Counted from the first letter of the stretch, positions 34,666 to 44,283 are shown. The stretch: DNA of 64,000 bases from Mesonia mobilis DSM 19841 (GCF_000423405.1 NZ_AUHX01000001.1:496001-560000), one strand, 5' to 3'. Program-made: numbers and translations. Notes: generated from the sequence alone by a model not told the origin.

Positions 34666-36069
34666 TTACGCGTCTTTTGATTTTACAATTTGTGCCATTA
34701 ATTCTGCTTCGGCACATAATTTACCATTTGCAAAAGCATAACCTTGCATATGGCAAATACCCCTTCTAATTGGAGTAATTAAATTACATTTAAATATTAA
34801 TTGATCTCCCGGAACTACTTTTTGCTTAAACTTCACCTTATCGATCTTCATAAAATACGTTAAGTAGTTTTCAGGATCTGGAACTGTACTTAAAATAAAG
34901 ATTCCGCCGGTTTGCGCCATTGCTTCTACAATTAAAACACCGGGCATTACCGGAGCTCCAGGAAAGTGACCATTAAAAAATTGCTCGTTCATCGTCACTC
35001 CTTTTGTACCGATCACATATTCATCTGTTAATTCGAAAATTTTATCGACTAATAAAAATGGCGGACGGTGAGGAAGCATTTTCATAATTTGATTCACATC
35101 CATTAAAGGAGGTTGATTCAAATCTACTTGCGGAACGTTATTTCTCTTTTCATCTTTAATGTGCTTCGCTAATTTCTTAGCGAATTCTGTATTTACAAAA
35201 TGTCCAGGTTTTGTAGCAATTACTTTACCTCTAATTCTTGTACCTATTAAGGCTAAATCACCAATAACGTCTAGCAGTTTGTGTCTCGCTGCTTCATTTG
35301 GATGATGTAAAGTAAGATTATCTAAAATTCCGTTAGGTTTTACAGAAATTTCATCTTTATTAAAAGCTTTTCTTAGCTTTTCCATTGTATCTGAAGAAAG
35401 CTCTTTATCGACATAAACAATTGCATTATTTAAATCGCCACCTCTAATTAGTCCGTGTTCTAAAAGGGTTTCTAACTCGTGTAAAAAACTAAAGGTTCTA
35501 GAGTCTGAAATTTGATCTTTAAATTCTGAAAGACTTTTGATCGAAGCATTTTGAGTTCCTAAAATTTTAGTCCCAAAATCAACCATCGTCGTAATTTCAT
35601 ACTCATTTGATGGCATAATAACGAGCTCGCTTCCAGTTTTTTCATCTACATAAGAAATCACGTCTTTCACTACGTATTCTTCTCTGGCAGCATCAAGCTC
35701 AGTTTTTCCTGCTTTCTCTAAAGCTTCAACAAAAAATTTAGAAGAACCATCCATAATTGGAGGTTCACTTTCATTCATTTCAATTAAAACATTATCGATC
35801 TCTAAACCTACACAAGCCGCTAATACGTGCTCACAAGTTTGAATAGAAACGCCGTTTTTTTCTAATGAAGTACCTCTTTGCGTATCTACGACATAACTTA
35901 CATCGGCAGCAATTTCTGGAGCACCTTCTAAATCTACTCTCTTAAATACATAACCTGTATCTGCAGTTGCCGGCTTAAAGGTTAAAGTTACTTGTTTACC
36001 GGTGTGCAAACCTACACCTTCTAAAGTAACTTCATTTTTAATAGTAGTTTGGTTAATTTGTTCAGCCAT
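34666..36069 (-). CDS. lpxC/fabZ: Bifunctional LpxC deacetylase / FabZ dehydratase
   Basis: A fusion typical of Bacteroidota. The LpxC part (1-310) removes the acetyl group of the LpxA product. Zinc ligands are seen in [11 protein letters not shown] and [13 protein letters not shown], and the general acid His in [12 protein letters not shown]. The FabZ part (325-467) dehydrates 3-hydroxyacyl-ACP; [13 protein letters not shown] holds the active His, and [20 protein letters not shown] the Glu. Length 467 is normal for the fusion. Its start overlaps the lpxD stop by 8 bases, so the lipid A steps are translationally coupled. Confidence 0.96.
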   Translation of the reverse strand: MAEQINQTTIKNEVTLEGVGLHTGKQVTLTFKPATADTGYVFKRVDLEGAPEIAADVSYVVDTQRGTSLEKNGVSIQTCEHVLAACVGLEIDNVLIEMNESEPPIMDGSSKFFVEALEKAGKTELDAAREEYVVKDVISYVDEKTGSELVIMPSNEYEITTMVDFGTKILGTQNASIKSLSEFKDQISDSRTFSFLHELETLLEHGLIRGGDLNNAIVYVDKELSSDTMEKLRKAFNKDEISVKPNGILDNLTLHHPNEAARHKLLDVIGDLALIGTRIRGKVIATKPGHFVNTEFAKKLAKHIKDEKRNNVPQVDLNQPPLMDVNQIMKMLPHRPPFLLVDKIFELTDEYVIGTKGVTMNEQFFNGHFPGAPVMPGVLIVEAMAQTGGIFILSTVPDPENYLTYFMKIDKVKFKQKVVPGDQLIFKCNLITPIRRGICHMQGYAFANGKLCAEAELMAQIVKSKDA

Positions 36070-37090
36070 TAGTATTTAGCTTTTTTTCTATTTTATGAAG
36101 TGTTTTTATTGAATTTGGTAAATTTTTAAAGTGTACGTACGATTTATTAAAATCGTTATAACCCAAAGCGGGAGAACCTTGTAAAGCTTCATCGTCTTTT
36201 ACATTACGACCAATCCCCGATTGTGCTTGAATACGAACACGATCACCAATGGTTATATGACCAACAATACCTACTTGACCACCAATAATACAATTTTTAC
36301 CAATCTTGGTTGAACCGGCTACACCGGTTTGTGCAGCGATCACGGTATGTTCTCCAATCTCTACATTGTGTGCAATTTGTATTTGATTATCAAGCTTTAC
36401 GCCTTTACGAATTACTGTAGAACCTAAAGTTGCACGATCGATACTTGTACCGGCACCAACATCTACATTATCTTCAATAATCACATTCCCAATTTGTGGT
36501 ACTTTGTCGTACTCTCCTTTTTCGTTAGGTGCAAAACCAAAACCGTCGGCTCCAACAATAGCTCCGCCGTGAATTACACAGTTATTCCCAATAATGGTTT
36601 CTGAATAAATTTTGGCTCCGGCAAATACAATTACATTATCGCCAAGTTTACTATTATCTCCAACATAAGCATTCGGATAAATCTTTACGTTATTACCGAT
36701 TTTTACATTTTCACCAATATACGCGAAAGCTCCGATATAGATGTTTTCTCCGTGACTTGCTGTTGAAGCAATGTAAGACGGGTTTTCGATTCCTGTCTTA
36801 CTCATTTTTACTTGATTGTAATATTCTAACAACTTAGAAAAAGAATTTCGAGCATCTTTGACCTTAATTAGTGTCGCCGATATTTCTTTTTCTGGTTCAA
36901 AATCTTCATTAACAATGCAAATGGCTGCATTGGTTGTATATATATAATGAGTGTATTTCGGGTTTGATAAAAAAGTTAAGGAAGAAGAATGACCTTCTTC
37001 TATTTTAGAAAGTTCAGAAACCTCTGCTTCCGGATTTCCTACAATAGTACCTTCTAAAACTTCTGCAATTTGTTCTGCTGTAAATTTCAT
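36062..37090 (-). CDS. lpxD: UDP-3-O-(3-hydroxyacyl)glucosamine N-acyltransferase
   Basis: Third step of lipid A synthesis. The N-terminal uridine-binding domain (1-100, with [16 protein letters not shown]) precedes a hexapeptide beta-helix (105-305). [11 protein letters not shown] near 180 and the catalytic His in [11 protein letters not shown] near 240 mark it as true LpxD. The C-terminal helix ([15 protein letters not shown]) is the ACP-contact helix. Length 342 is standard. It heads the lipid A cluster. ATG at 37090. Confidence 0.95.
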   Translation of the reverse strand: MKFTAEQIAEVLEGTIVGNPEAEVSELSKIEEGHSSSLTFLSNPKYTHYIYTTNAAICIVNEDFEPEKEISATLIKVKDARNSFSKLLEYYNQVKMSKTGIENPSYIASTASHGENIYIGAFAYIGENVKIGNNVKIYPNAYVGDNSKLGDNVIVFAGAKIYSETIIGNNCVIHGGAIVGADGFGFAPNEKGEYDKVPQIGNVIIEDNVDVGAGTSIDRATLGSTVIRKGVKLDNQIQIAHNVEIGEHTVIAAQTGVAGSTKIGKNCIIGGQVGIVGHITIGDRVRIQAQSGIGRNVKDDEALQGSPALGYNDFNKSYVHFKNLPNSIKTLHKIEKKLNTNG

Positions 37091-37120
37091 TCTGACAAAA
37101 ATAGAAAAAATTGTTAATCT

Positions 37121-38344
37121 TTATGGTTTTGGATAACAGATATAATATTTTACTACCGGTTTGGTGAGTGCGCTAAGGTTAAATTGGTCTGAAGCTTTGA
37201 TCACATCGCTCACTTTACCATTTTTATAAAGGATGTTGATATTCTCTACATCATCACGATAAGCAAGGTTAGAAACGCTTCCTTTAAACACAAAATAATT
37301 AGCTTCTTCTTTACTTATATTATATTTCTGCTGAAGTTCTTCTAAGTGTTTTTCAACTTTACCGCTTTCAATCGGCGTTTTCTTCAGTTTCACTTTTAAA
37401 AGATCTCTATTGATGATTGATTTGCAGAGATTTTTCAGTACAAAGTCGTCACAAGAAATCCATTCTTTCATCGCTGAAACAATATCGTAATCGTCTAATT
37501 TGCTAAACGTATGCAAGGTTTTATCGGTAAAATTTTCAAAATTCATTTCATTCTTTAAAAAGAAAGAAAGTGCTTTACTTGCCGGAAGCTCTACTCCTTT
37601 TCCCGATAGTTCTTTCGCTCTTTTTAATACGCGAATTAATAATTGCTCGGCACCTAAACTGGTTTTGTGTAAATAAACCTGCCAATACATTAATCGTCTG
37701 GCTACCAGAAATTTTTCTACCGAATAAATTCCTTTTTGCTCAACCACCAATTCATCGTTATTCACGTTAAGCATAGTAATTAAACGTTCGCTGTTAATAT
37801 TTCCTTCAGCAACTCCGGTATAAAAACTATCACGCTTTAAATAATCTAAACGATCGACATCAAGCTGACTTGCAATAAGCTGTTTAAAAAACTTTCGGTG
37901 ATATTCACCTTTGAAAATTTGAATGGCAAGCGTTAAACTTTGGTTAAATTCAGCATTCATTTTTTCCATAAATTGAAGCGAAAGCCACTCGTGACTCACT
38001 CCACTTACGATGCTATGTTCCATTGCGTGAGAGAACGGTCCGTGCCCAATATCGTGCAATAAAATGGCGATAAGCAGCGCTTCTTCTTCCTTTTCAGAAA
38101 TTTTAACTCCCTTAAAACGAAGCACCTCCAACGATTTTCGCATAAGATGCATGCAACCCAACGCATGATGAAATCTTGTATGTTGCGCTCCCGGATAGAC
38201 CAAATAAGACATGCCCATTTGAGAAATTCGGCGCAATCTTTGAAAGTATTTATGCTCGATAATGTCGAATATACGTTCGTTAGGAATGGTAATAAATCCG
38301 TAAATTGGATCGTTTAATATTTTGAGTTTATTACGTGAATTCAA
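37121..38344 (-). CDS. HD superfamily phosphohydrolase
   Basis: The HD metal site is clear: RFHHALGCMHLM near 57, then AILLHDIGHGPFSHAMEHS near 92-110, and a later Asp in SQLDVDRLDYLKRD near 165. It begins with the block ILNDPIYGFITIPNERIFDIIEHKYFQRLRRI shared by this dNTPase-like family (similar to B. subtilis YwfO). Such enzymes hydrolyse nucleotides; the true substrate is not readable. Length 407. Divergent from porX with only 36 bases between the start codons, so both promoters must overlap. Confidence 0.88.
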   Translation of the reverse strand: MNSRNKLKILNDPIYGFITIPNERIFDIIEHKYFQRLRRISQMGMSYLVYPGAQHTRFHHALGCMHLMRKSLEVLRFKGVKISEKEEEALLIAILLHDIGHGPFSHAMEHSIVSGVSHEWLSLQFMEKMNAEFNQSLTLAIQIFKGEYHRKFFKQLIASQLDVDRLDYLKRDSFYTGVAEGNINSERLITMLNVNNDELVVEQKGIYSVEKFLVARRLMYWQVYLHKTSLGAEQLLIRVLKRAKELSGKGVELPASKALSFFLKNEMNFENFTDKTLHTFSKLDDYDIVSAMKEWISCDDFVLKNLCKSIINRDLLKVKLKKTPIESGKVEKHLEELQQKYNISKEEANYFVFKGSVSNLAYRDDVENINILYKNGKVSDVIKASDQFNLSALTKPVVKYYICYPKP

Positions 38345-38380
38345 ATTGATAGTTTAATAGAAAAAAACAAATATACATAT

Positions 38381-39931
38381 ATGAATAATATCAAGGTACT
38401 TTGGGTAGATGATGAAATAGATTTATTAAAACCTCATATTTTATTTTTAGAGAAGAAAAACTACGAAGTTACCACTTGCCAAAGTGGAACTGAAGCTATA
38501 GAAGAAGTTGAAAACCAAAACTTTGACATTGTTTTTTTAGATGAAAACATGCCGGGTTTAACGGGTCTTGAAACTCTTGCTGAAATAAAAGAGAAAAAAA
38601 ATAATCTTCCGGTAGTGATGATCACTAAAAGTGAAGAAGAATATATTATGGAAGAAGCTATTGGTTCTAAAATAGCAGATTACCTTATTAAACCGGTGAA
38701 CCCTAATCAAATCTTGCTGAGTTTAAAGAAAAACTTAGATCATTCAAGATTAGTTTCAGAAAAAACAACTTCCAACTACCAACAAGAGTTTAGAAAGATC
38801 GCCATGGATATGTCGATGATCAATTCTTGGGAAGGTTGGGCTGAACTTTACCAAAAACTTATTTATTGGGAAATTGAACTAGAAAATATCGAAGACACCG
38901 GTATGTTCGAAATCTTGGAATCTCAAAAATTAGAAGCCAATACCCAATTTTGCAAGTTTGTAGAAAAAAATTACACCGGCTGGTTTGATGGTGATGAAGA
39001 TGCGCCAACGCTTTCGCACCAATTATTTAAAAAGAAAATTGTCCCGGAATTAAGCGATAAGCAACCTACGCTACTTTTAGTGATCGATAATTTGCGCTAC
39101 GACCAATGGCGAGCTTTTGAACCCATTATTAATAATTACTACAAAAAAGATAAAGAAGCAGCGTTTTCAAGTATTTTACCAACCGCTACGCAATATGCTA
39201 GAAATGCGATCTTTTCTGGGTTAATGCCTTCAGATATGCAAAAACTTCATCCAGATTTATGGCTGAATGATACCGATGAAGGCGGAAAGAATATGCACGA
39301 AGAAGAATTTCTGCAAGCTCAAATGAAGCGTTTAGGCTTAGATTATAAGATGGAATACTATAAAATTGCCAGTCTAAAAGCAGGTAAAAATTTAGTGCAG
39401 AATTTTAAGCAACTTAAAAACAATGACTTAACTGCGGTAGTTTACAACTTCGTAGATATGCTTTCACACTCTAAAACTGAAATGGAAGTGATTAAAGAAC
39501 TTGCTTCTACAGATAAATCTTACCGATCGTTAACAGAAAGCTGGTTTAAAAACTCTCCATTGCTAGAAATGATTCAAAAAGCGCAACAATTAGGTTTTAA
39601 ACTTATCATTACAACTGACCACGGAACAATAAATGCTCAAAACCCGTCTAAGGTTATTGGAGATAAAAACACGAGTTTAAATCTACGTTACAAAACTGGA
39701 AAGAGTTTAACCTATGAAGATAAAGATGTGATAGCTGCAAAAAACCCTAAAGATTTTCATTTACCAAGTATAAATATGAGTAGCTCTTATATATTTGCAA
39801 AAGGAGATTTGTTTTTTGCATATCCTAACAACTATAACCATTACGTAAGTTATTATAGAAACACCTATCAACACGGCGGAGTATCTTTAGAAGAAATGGT
39901 GATTCCTTTCTCGGTGCTCAGCCCAAGATAA
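38381..39931 (+). CDS. porX: PorX: response regulator with PglZ domain (type IX secretion regulator)
   Basis: The N-terminal receiver (1-120) has the acidic pocket Asp10/Asp11, phospho-acceptor Asp54 (FLDENMPG) and Lys104 in LIKPVNP. A helical linker leads to a PglZ-type alkaline phosphatase-like domain (205-510) with a zinc site in LLVIDNLRYDQW, the Thr in ATQYARNAIFSG, and TTDHGT. In Porphyromonas gingivalis PorX partners the kinase PorY and controls type IX secretion genes; the PglZ part is a phosphodiesterase acting on oligonucleotides. Length 516 is standard. PorY is not next to it. Six bases separate it from tsaE. Confidence 0.93.
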   Translation: MNNIKVLWVDDEIDLLKPHILFLEKKNYEVTTCQSGTEAIEEVENQNFDIVFLDENMPGLTGLETLAEIKEKKNNLPVVMITKSEEEYIMEEAIGSKIADYLIKPVNPNQILLSLKKNLDHSRLVSEKTTSNYQQEFRKIAMDMSMINSWEGWAELYQKLIYWEIELENIEDTGMFEILESQKLEANTQFCKFVEKNYTGWFDGDEDAPTLSHQLFKKKIVPELSDKQPTLLLVIDNLRYDQWRAFEPIINNYYKKDKEAAFSSILPTATQYARNAIFSGLMPSDMQKLHPDLWLNDTDEGGKNMHEEEFLQAQMKRLGLDYKMEYYKIASLKAGKNLVQNFKQLKNNDLTAVVYNFVDMLSHSKTEMEVIKELASTDKSYRSLTESWFKNSPLLEMIQKAQQLGFKLIITTDHGTINAQNPSKVIGDKNTSLNLRYKTGKSLTYEDKDVIAAKNPKDFHLPSINMSSSYIFAKGDLFFAYPNNYNHYVSYYRNTYQHGGVSLEEMVIPFSVLSPR

Positions 39932-39937
39932 TATATT

Positions 39938-40351
39938 ATGGAAATTACTTATAATATAGAGCAACTGCCAGAGGTTGCTGAAAAAATCTTAAAAGTGTCT
40001 TCTACCAAGACACTTTTATTTTACGGTGAAATGGGCGCCGGCAAGACCACTTTAATCAAAGAACTAGCAAAACAATTAGGTTCTAAAGATCGAGTATCGA
40101 GTCCTACCTTTTCTTTAGTTAATGAATATCACGCAGAAAATGATTATATTTATCACTTTGATTTTCATAGAGTTGAAGATGAAAAAGAAGCTTACGATAT
40201 CGGTTTCGAAGAATATTTACTGGAGAGCCATTGGGTTTTTATAGAATGGCCAGATAGAGTTAAAAATTTACTTCCCACAAAAATCTTGAAGATTTCAATA
40301 GAAAAAATTTCAAATAAAACAAGAAAAATTTCAATTTCTACTGAAATTTAA
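39938..40351 (+). CDS. tsaE: tRNA threonylcarbamoyladenosine biosynthesis ATPase TsaE
   Basis: ATPase partner of TsaB/TsaD in making t6A37 of ANN-decoding tRNAs. Walker A GEMGAGKTTL at 30-39, the conserved SSPTFSLVNEY near 56-66, and HFDFHRVEDEKEAYDIGFEEYL near 72-93, with FIEWPDR near 104. Length 137 is normal. It follows porX by 6 bases, an arrangement I recall from other flavobacteria. It ends before a 183-base gap that carries the next promoter. Confidence 0.94.
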   Translation: MEITYNIEQLPEVAEKILKVSSTKTLLFYGEMGAGKTTLIKELAKQLGSKDRVSSPTFSLVNEYHAENDYIYHFDFHRVEDEKEAYDIGFEEYLLESHWVFIEWPDRVKNLLPTKILKISIEKISNKTRKISISTEI

Positions 40352-40475
40352 AATGTTAAATCGAAAAATACAGCCACAGCAGTTATTTGTAAATAATTGA
40401 TTATCAAATATATATGTTGTTAAAAACGGACAAAGGTACGGTAAAGAAAATTAAAAATTTTAACTAATTTCTTTC

Positions 40476-40483
40476 TAGGTTTG
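40476..40483 (+). promoter_or_regulatory. -7 box before the small lipoprotein gene
   Basis: TAGGTTTG matches TAnnTTTG and lies 52 bases before the ATG at 40535. The -33 region is AT-rich without a clear TTG. Confidence 0.5.
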
Positions 40484-40534
40484 TACCAGAACAAAACGAA
40501 AAAACAACTTTAATAAACTTAAAAATTAATTATT

Positions 40535-40681
40535 ATGAAATTAAAAAACGCTATCTTCGCCATCGCAGCATTAGGATTTTTAGTAACATCTTGTTCCCCA
40601 CAATCTATAGATGAGCACACAACACAAGACAACATCCAAAACATCGATAAATCGAAAATCATCGTCCCTTCTAATGGGTAG
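40535..40681 (+). CDS. Small lipoprotein, 48 residues
   Basis: Begins MKLKNAIFAIAALGFLVTSC, a textbook lipoprotein signal with lipobox LVTSC and Cys at 20. The mature peptide is about 29 residues, polar, and ends KSKIIVPSNG. I recall homologous tiny lipoproteins with the same ending in other flavobacteria. A promoter-like box precedes it, and its stop overlaps the next gene's ATG by 8 bases, so the two are translationally coupled. Function unknown; it falls below the length limit of usual gene calling. Confidence 0.78.
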   Translation: MKLKNAIFAIAALGFLVTSCSPQSIDEHTTQDNIQNIDKSKIIVPSNG

Positions 40682-41141
40682 CATTATTGCTTTTTCAATA
40701 GCAATATCACCTTACATATTTTATTCTTATAGAAGTTTCCCTCAACAAAAAGTGTGGGAAACTTTTTTATTTACTTATGAAGCCAATTGGTATCAAGAAG
40801 TATATACTAGCGTTTGGACGTTTATGGGAAAGTTTATTCCTTTATATTTACTTACAATTTGGTTCCTAACTTGTAAACATTGGTGGTATCACGTAATTTT
40901 GATTCCTATAGGGATGTTTTTATTTCAATTAATTAGTGCTATTAATGACGATATAAAGTTCTCTGATGAAATTGAAATATGGTATCTTGTTCCAATCATG
41001 GCGGTTATTGTACCTTTAGTTTATTTAATTCGGGCTAAGATTTTTGCGAGTATGCATAATCCTTCGTTAGAAGAGATTGAATATGAGCTACAGAACAAAA
41101 AAAATATCTTCTCTCACTTTAGAGATTTATTTCGCAACTAA
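40674..41141 (+). CDS. Four-helix membrane protein, 155 residues
   Basis: Starting at ATG 40674, the protein opens with a hydrophobic helix (MGSIIAFSIAISPYIFYSY), followed by helices near 48-65, 72-92 and 105-125 and a cytoplasmic charged tail. A longer frame from ATG 40611 would overlap the whole mature part of the small lipoprotein and add a polar stretch with no homology I know, so the shorter start is preferred. No family recognised. Probably acts with the small lipoprotein, by coupling only. Confidence 0.72.
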   Translation: MGSIIAFSIAISPYIFYSYRSFPQQKVWETFLFTYEANWYQEVYTSVWTFMGKFIPLYLLTIWFLTCKHWWYHVILIPIGMFLFQLISAINDDIKFSDEIEIWYLVPIMAVIVPLVYLIRAKIFASMHNPSLEEIEYELQNKKNIFSHFRDLFRN

Positions 41142-41203
41142 TTAAATTCTCTTTTGCTAATCAGCAATATTTTTCATTTCTTTAGTTCATTATCTTAGAA
41201 ATA

Positions 41204-42400
41204 ATGAACAAACCAACCACTCCATTTAGTCAACGAGAACTTCTTCCGCAGGAAGAAATGCTTGAAATTCAAAAGAAAAAAGGTGAACTCTTTATTGGTT
41301 TACCCAAAGAGACTTCTTACCAAGAAAAAAGGGTTTGTTTAACACCCGATGCGGTAGCAGCAATCACTGCCAATGGTCATCGAGTTTTAATAGAAAGTAA
41401 TACCGGTGCAGACGCAAATTTTTCAGATAAAGATTATAGCGAAGCCGGAGCAGAAGTAACTAAAGATACTTCTAAGGTTTTTGCGTGTCCGATTATTTTA
41501 AAAGTCGAACCGCCATCACTTAAAGAGTTAGAAATGATGAATCCGCAGACGACGCTTATCTCTGCGCTTCAGCTTAAAACTCAAGAAAAAAGCTACTTTC
41601 AAAAACTTGCCGAAAAAAGAATTACTGCACTTGCTTTTGAATTTATTAAAGATGAAGACGGTACTTACCCGGCCGTTAGAGCGCTTAGTGAAATTGCCGG
41701 AACTGCTTCGGTGCTTATCGCTTCAGAAATATTAGCAAGCCCGAAAGGTAGCGGACTCATGTTCGGCAATATTAGCGGAGTTCCTCCTTTAGAAGTTGTA
41801 ATTATTGGTGCAGGAACCGTTGGAGAATTTGCAGGAAGATCTGCTTTAGGTTTAGGAGCAAATATTAAGATTTTCGATAATTCATTAACTAAATTACGTT
41901 GTATTCAGACTAATTTAGGTAGACCACTATATACTTCTACCCTTCAACCCAAAAATTTATTAAAATCTTTAATGAGAGCAGATGTGGTGATCGGCGCCGT
42001 TAGAGGTCAAGATCGATCGCCGGTGATCATTACAGAATCGATGGTCGAAAATATGAAACCCGGTTCTGTAATTATTGATGTGAGTATCGATATGGGGGGT
42101 TGTGTAGAAACTTCAGAAATTACTACTCACGATCATCCAACCATTAAAAAATACGATGTAATTCATTACGGGGTTCCAAACATTCCTTCCAGATATCCGA
42201 GAACTTCTTCAATTTCAATTAGTAACATATTTACGCCTTATTTACTTCATATTGGTGAAGAAGGTGGTTTAGAAAATACTTTAAGATTTGATCGTGGTTT
42301 AAGAAACGGTTTGTACTTTTACCACGGAATTTTAACCAACAAATCGGTTGCAGATTGGTTTAATCTCACGCACAGAGACATCAATTTGCTTATTTTTTAA
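41204..42400 (+). CDS. ald: Alanine dehydrogenase
   Basis: NAD-dependent interconversion of alanine and pyruvate plus ammonia. The N-terminal AlaDh/PNT domain has GLPKETSYQEKRVCLTPDAV near 30-50. The Rossmann domain has VVIIGAGTVGEFAGRSALGLGA near 200 and the catalytic region in SVIIDVSIDMGGCVETSE near 300. Its 398 residues are longer than the Bacillus enzyme, mostly through an N-terminal extension of about 25 residues, as usual in Bacteroidota. It is followed after 5 bases by a small protein gene. Confidence 0.92.
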   Translation: MNKPTTPFSQRELLPQEEMLEIQKKKGELFIGLPKETSYQEKRVCLTPDAVAAITANGHRVLIESNTGADANFSDKDYSEAGAEVTKDTSKVFACPIILKVEPPSLKELEMMNPQTTLISALQLKTQEKSYFQKLAEKRITALAFEFIKDEDGTYPAVRALSEIAGTASVLIASEILASPKGSGLMFGNISGVPPLEVVIIGAGTVGEFAGRSALGLGANIKIFDNSLTKLRCIQTNLGRPLYTSTLQPKNLLKSLMRADVVIGAVRGQDRSPVIITESMVENMKPGSVIIDVSIDMGGCVETSEITTHDHPTIKKYDVIHYGVPNIPSRYPRTSSISISNIFTPYLLHIGEEGGLENTLRFDRGLRNGLYFYHGILTNKSVADWFNLTHRDINLLIF

Positions 42401-42405
42401 GTAAT

Positions 42406-42783
42406 ATGAAATTAATTCATCGTATAGGCTATTACCTTGGCGGTTTTACCATTGGTATTGTTATTCTTATCTTTTTTTTAAGTGGAAAGAAAACTTCTTG
42501 CGATTACGGTCCTAACGCACGAGTTTTAAAAAATATTAGAAGTAAACATAAAACTTACACTGCGGAAGCTGAAAAGCAAATGAAAACTTTTCAATTAGAT
42601 TCGATTTTTATAGATCAAACTCTACAAACCGGTGACGTTTTATTTAGTGAAAGTGAAACTTCTTTAGATTCTTGTAATGTGTATTTAGTTGAATCGAAAA
42701 AGGATGAAAAAACCTTTAAAACAAGTTTTAGAAATTGCGATAGCTTGGTAACAATCTTAACTATAGACTATCAAAAAAATTAA
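42406..42783 (+). CDS. Small membrane-anchored protein (possibly DUF4258-like)
   Basis: One N-terminal transmembrane helix (IGYYLGGFTIGIVILIFFLSG) with a short cytoplasmic start, then an extracytoplasmic domain of about 95 residues with paired Cys (CDYG, SCNV, NCDS) that could form a disulfide. NARVLKNIRSKHKTY is a conserved-looking block. I recall such proteins next to alanine dehydrogenase in flavobacteria, often labelled DUF4258, but the function is not known. Confidence 0.72.
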   Translation: MKLIHRIGYYLGGFTIGIVILIFFLSGKKTSCDYGPNARVLKNIRSKHKTYTAEAEKQMKTFQLDSIFIDQTLQTGDVLFSESETSLDSCNVYLVESKKDEKTFKTSFRNCDSLVTILTIDYQKN

Positions 42784-42868
42784 TATAAGTTTTTAATATT
42801 ATCGCTTCAATTTAAAAGAAACTTTTTTATTATTGTTTTCGTTAAGCACTAAAACTAAGCTATTGAAT

Positions 42869-43210
42869 ATGAAACGAGTTATCGTAGATTATAAAAAATT
42901 AACTCCAGAAATTTTAGGAATGTTGGTTGAAAAATATCCTGACGGATATGATGACGATCACATTATCACGTTTAAAAATGCCAAAAATGAAACGGTTGAA
43001 GCGGTTGAAGTAAGAACTGAAGATTGCATTTACTTAGTAAAAGTAAGTACACGTCTTGAAAACACGATGGCAAATTATGATGAAGATGATTATGAAGATG
43101 AAGATCTAAACGAACCTATTGTAGATATTCCTGAAAGCGTCAAAATTTCTAAAGAAGATCAAGAAGAAATGGAAGACGACGATGAAGATGATGAAGAAGA
43201 CGAGGATTAA
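42869..43210 (+). CDS. Small acidic protein, 113 residues
   Basis: Starts at ATG 42869 (MKRVIVDYKKLTPEILGMLVEKYPDGYDDDHIITF); an upstream TTG at 42833 is less convincing. The N-terminal 70 residues look folded, with two strands (ITFKNAKNETVEAVEV, CIYLVKVSTRL). The tail of about 45 residues is almost all Asp and Glu, giving a very low pI. Function unknown; homologous acidic proteins exist in flavobacteria. A strong bidirectional terminator follows. Confidence 0.8.
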   Translation: MKRVIVDYKKLTPEILGMLVEKYPDGYDDDHIITFKNAKNETVEAVEVRTEDCIYLVKVSTRLENTMANYDEDDYEDEDLNEPIVDIPESVKISKEDQEEMEDDDEDDEEDED

Positions 43211-43215
43211 AAATA

Positions 43216-43250
43216 AAAAAAAGGCTATCGAAATTTGATAGCCTTTTTTA
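43216..43250. terminator. Bidirectional terminator after the acidic protein gene
   Basis: Stem aaaaaggctatc / gatagccttttt with a short loop, A-run before and T-run after, between convergent genes. Confidence 0.88.
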
Positions 43251-43252
43251 TT

Positions 43253-43555
43253 TTACGAAATCACTTCGGTATACTGAATGTCTTCTACTTGATTCTTCTT
43301 CCAAACAAAGTTATAAATCCACATTAACGTGAATGTTGGTATAATATCTGTAAACGGTAAAATCTCTTCAATGAAAACTAAAATGGAAGCTATTTTACCT
43401 TTTTTAGAAGGATACATTTCCTGCATTTTTTTAGCCGCATAAGGCGCCCAAGCAAGATCTAGAAAAGGACCAACAACCGGTATTGCACTACTTAACATAC
43501 CAATACCATCATACAGTAATCCTTTTAGTAACAATTTATTTTTCAGGTTTTTCAT
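43253..43555 (-). CDS. Small hypothetical protein with hydrophobic segments
   Basis: 100 residues: a basic start (MKNLKNKLLLKG), an amphipathic to hydrophobic stretch (GIGMLSSAIPVVGPFLDLAWAPYAA) and a second hydrophobic piece (FTDIIPTFTLMWIYNFVW). It probably lies in or on the membrane. The motif AIPVVGPFLDLAWAP is distinctive, but I cannot assign a family. Single gene, sharing its terminator with the convergent acidic protein gene. Confidence 0.72.
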   Translation of the reverse strand: MKNLKNKLLLKGLLYDGIGMLSSAIPVVGPFLDLAWAPYAAKKMQEMYPSKKGKIASILVFIEEILPFTDIIPTFTLMWIYNFVWKKNQVEDIQYTEVIS

Positions 43556-43617
43556 AATTCATTTTAATTAATTCAACTATACAATAGCAAAAAACCTGCC
43601 GAAATTTAATTGAAGCT

Positions 43618-44163
43618 TTAAGCAGATCTTAGCTTATGCGCAAAAACCTCTTTGAGTTTCTTAATTTTTGGGTCGATGATAAATTGACAATAAGGCTGAC
43701 TTGGATGATTATTATAGAAATTTTGATGTTCAAATTCCGCTGAATAAAAAGGAGAAGCTTGCGTGATTTCAGTTACAATTTTACCGTCAAAAACTTCCTC
43801 ATTTAAACGATTGACCACTTTTTCAGCTATCAATTTTTGTTCTTCAGAATGATAAAAAATCGCACTTCTGTATTGTGTTCCCACATCATTACCTTGTCTG
43901 TTTAAAGTAGTAGGATCGTGAGTTGTAAAAAAGACCAACAATAATTCTTCATAACTAATTAAAGTTTCGTCATATTTTAGTTGAATGGCTTCTGCGTGAC
44001 CAGTCCTTCCCTGCACTACTTCTCGATAAGGTGGGTTTTTTATATTTCCACCCGTAAAGCCGGAAACAATATGACTTACACCTTCTAAACGCTGAAAAAC
44101 TGCTTCTGTACACCAAAAACATCCGTTAGCAAAAGTTGCGGTTTTTATATTTTCTGTATTCAT
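43618..44163 (-). CDS. msrA: Peptide-methionine (S)-S-oxide reductase
   Basis: Repairs oxidised methionine (S-epimer). The catalytic Cys15 is in the signature GCFWCTE, followed by GGNIKNPPYREV and GRTGHAEAI. YRSAIFYHSEEQ and the Glu/Tyr residues around the active site are present. Length 181 is normal; no MsrB domain is fused and no signal peptide is visible, so it is cytoplasmic. Single gene. Confidence 0.94.
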   Translation of the reverse strand: MNTENIKTATFANGCFWCTEAVFQRLEGVSHIVSGFTGGNIKNPPYREVVQGRTGHAEAIQLKYDETLISYEELLLVFFTTHDPTTLNRQGNDVGTQYRSAIFYHSEEQKLIAEKVVNRLNEEVFDGKIVTEITQASPFYSAEFEHQNFYNNHPSQPYCQFIIDPKIKKLKEVFAHKLRSA

Positions 44164-44283
44164 TTTTTATTTTAAAATTAAGCCTAAAATCTGAATCTAG
44201 AACAACAAAACTTATAAAGCTTTGTTATCATACGATTGTTCCTACAAAATAGTTTATTTTAGCATTACAAATTTATTAGCTGA

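Noticed and set aside
40611-40673. Longer start (ATG 40611) for the four-helix membrane protein
   Set aside because: It would lie out of frame over the small lipoprotein's mature part; ATG 40674 gives a normal membrane helix start and a short overlap.
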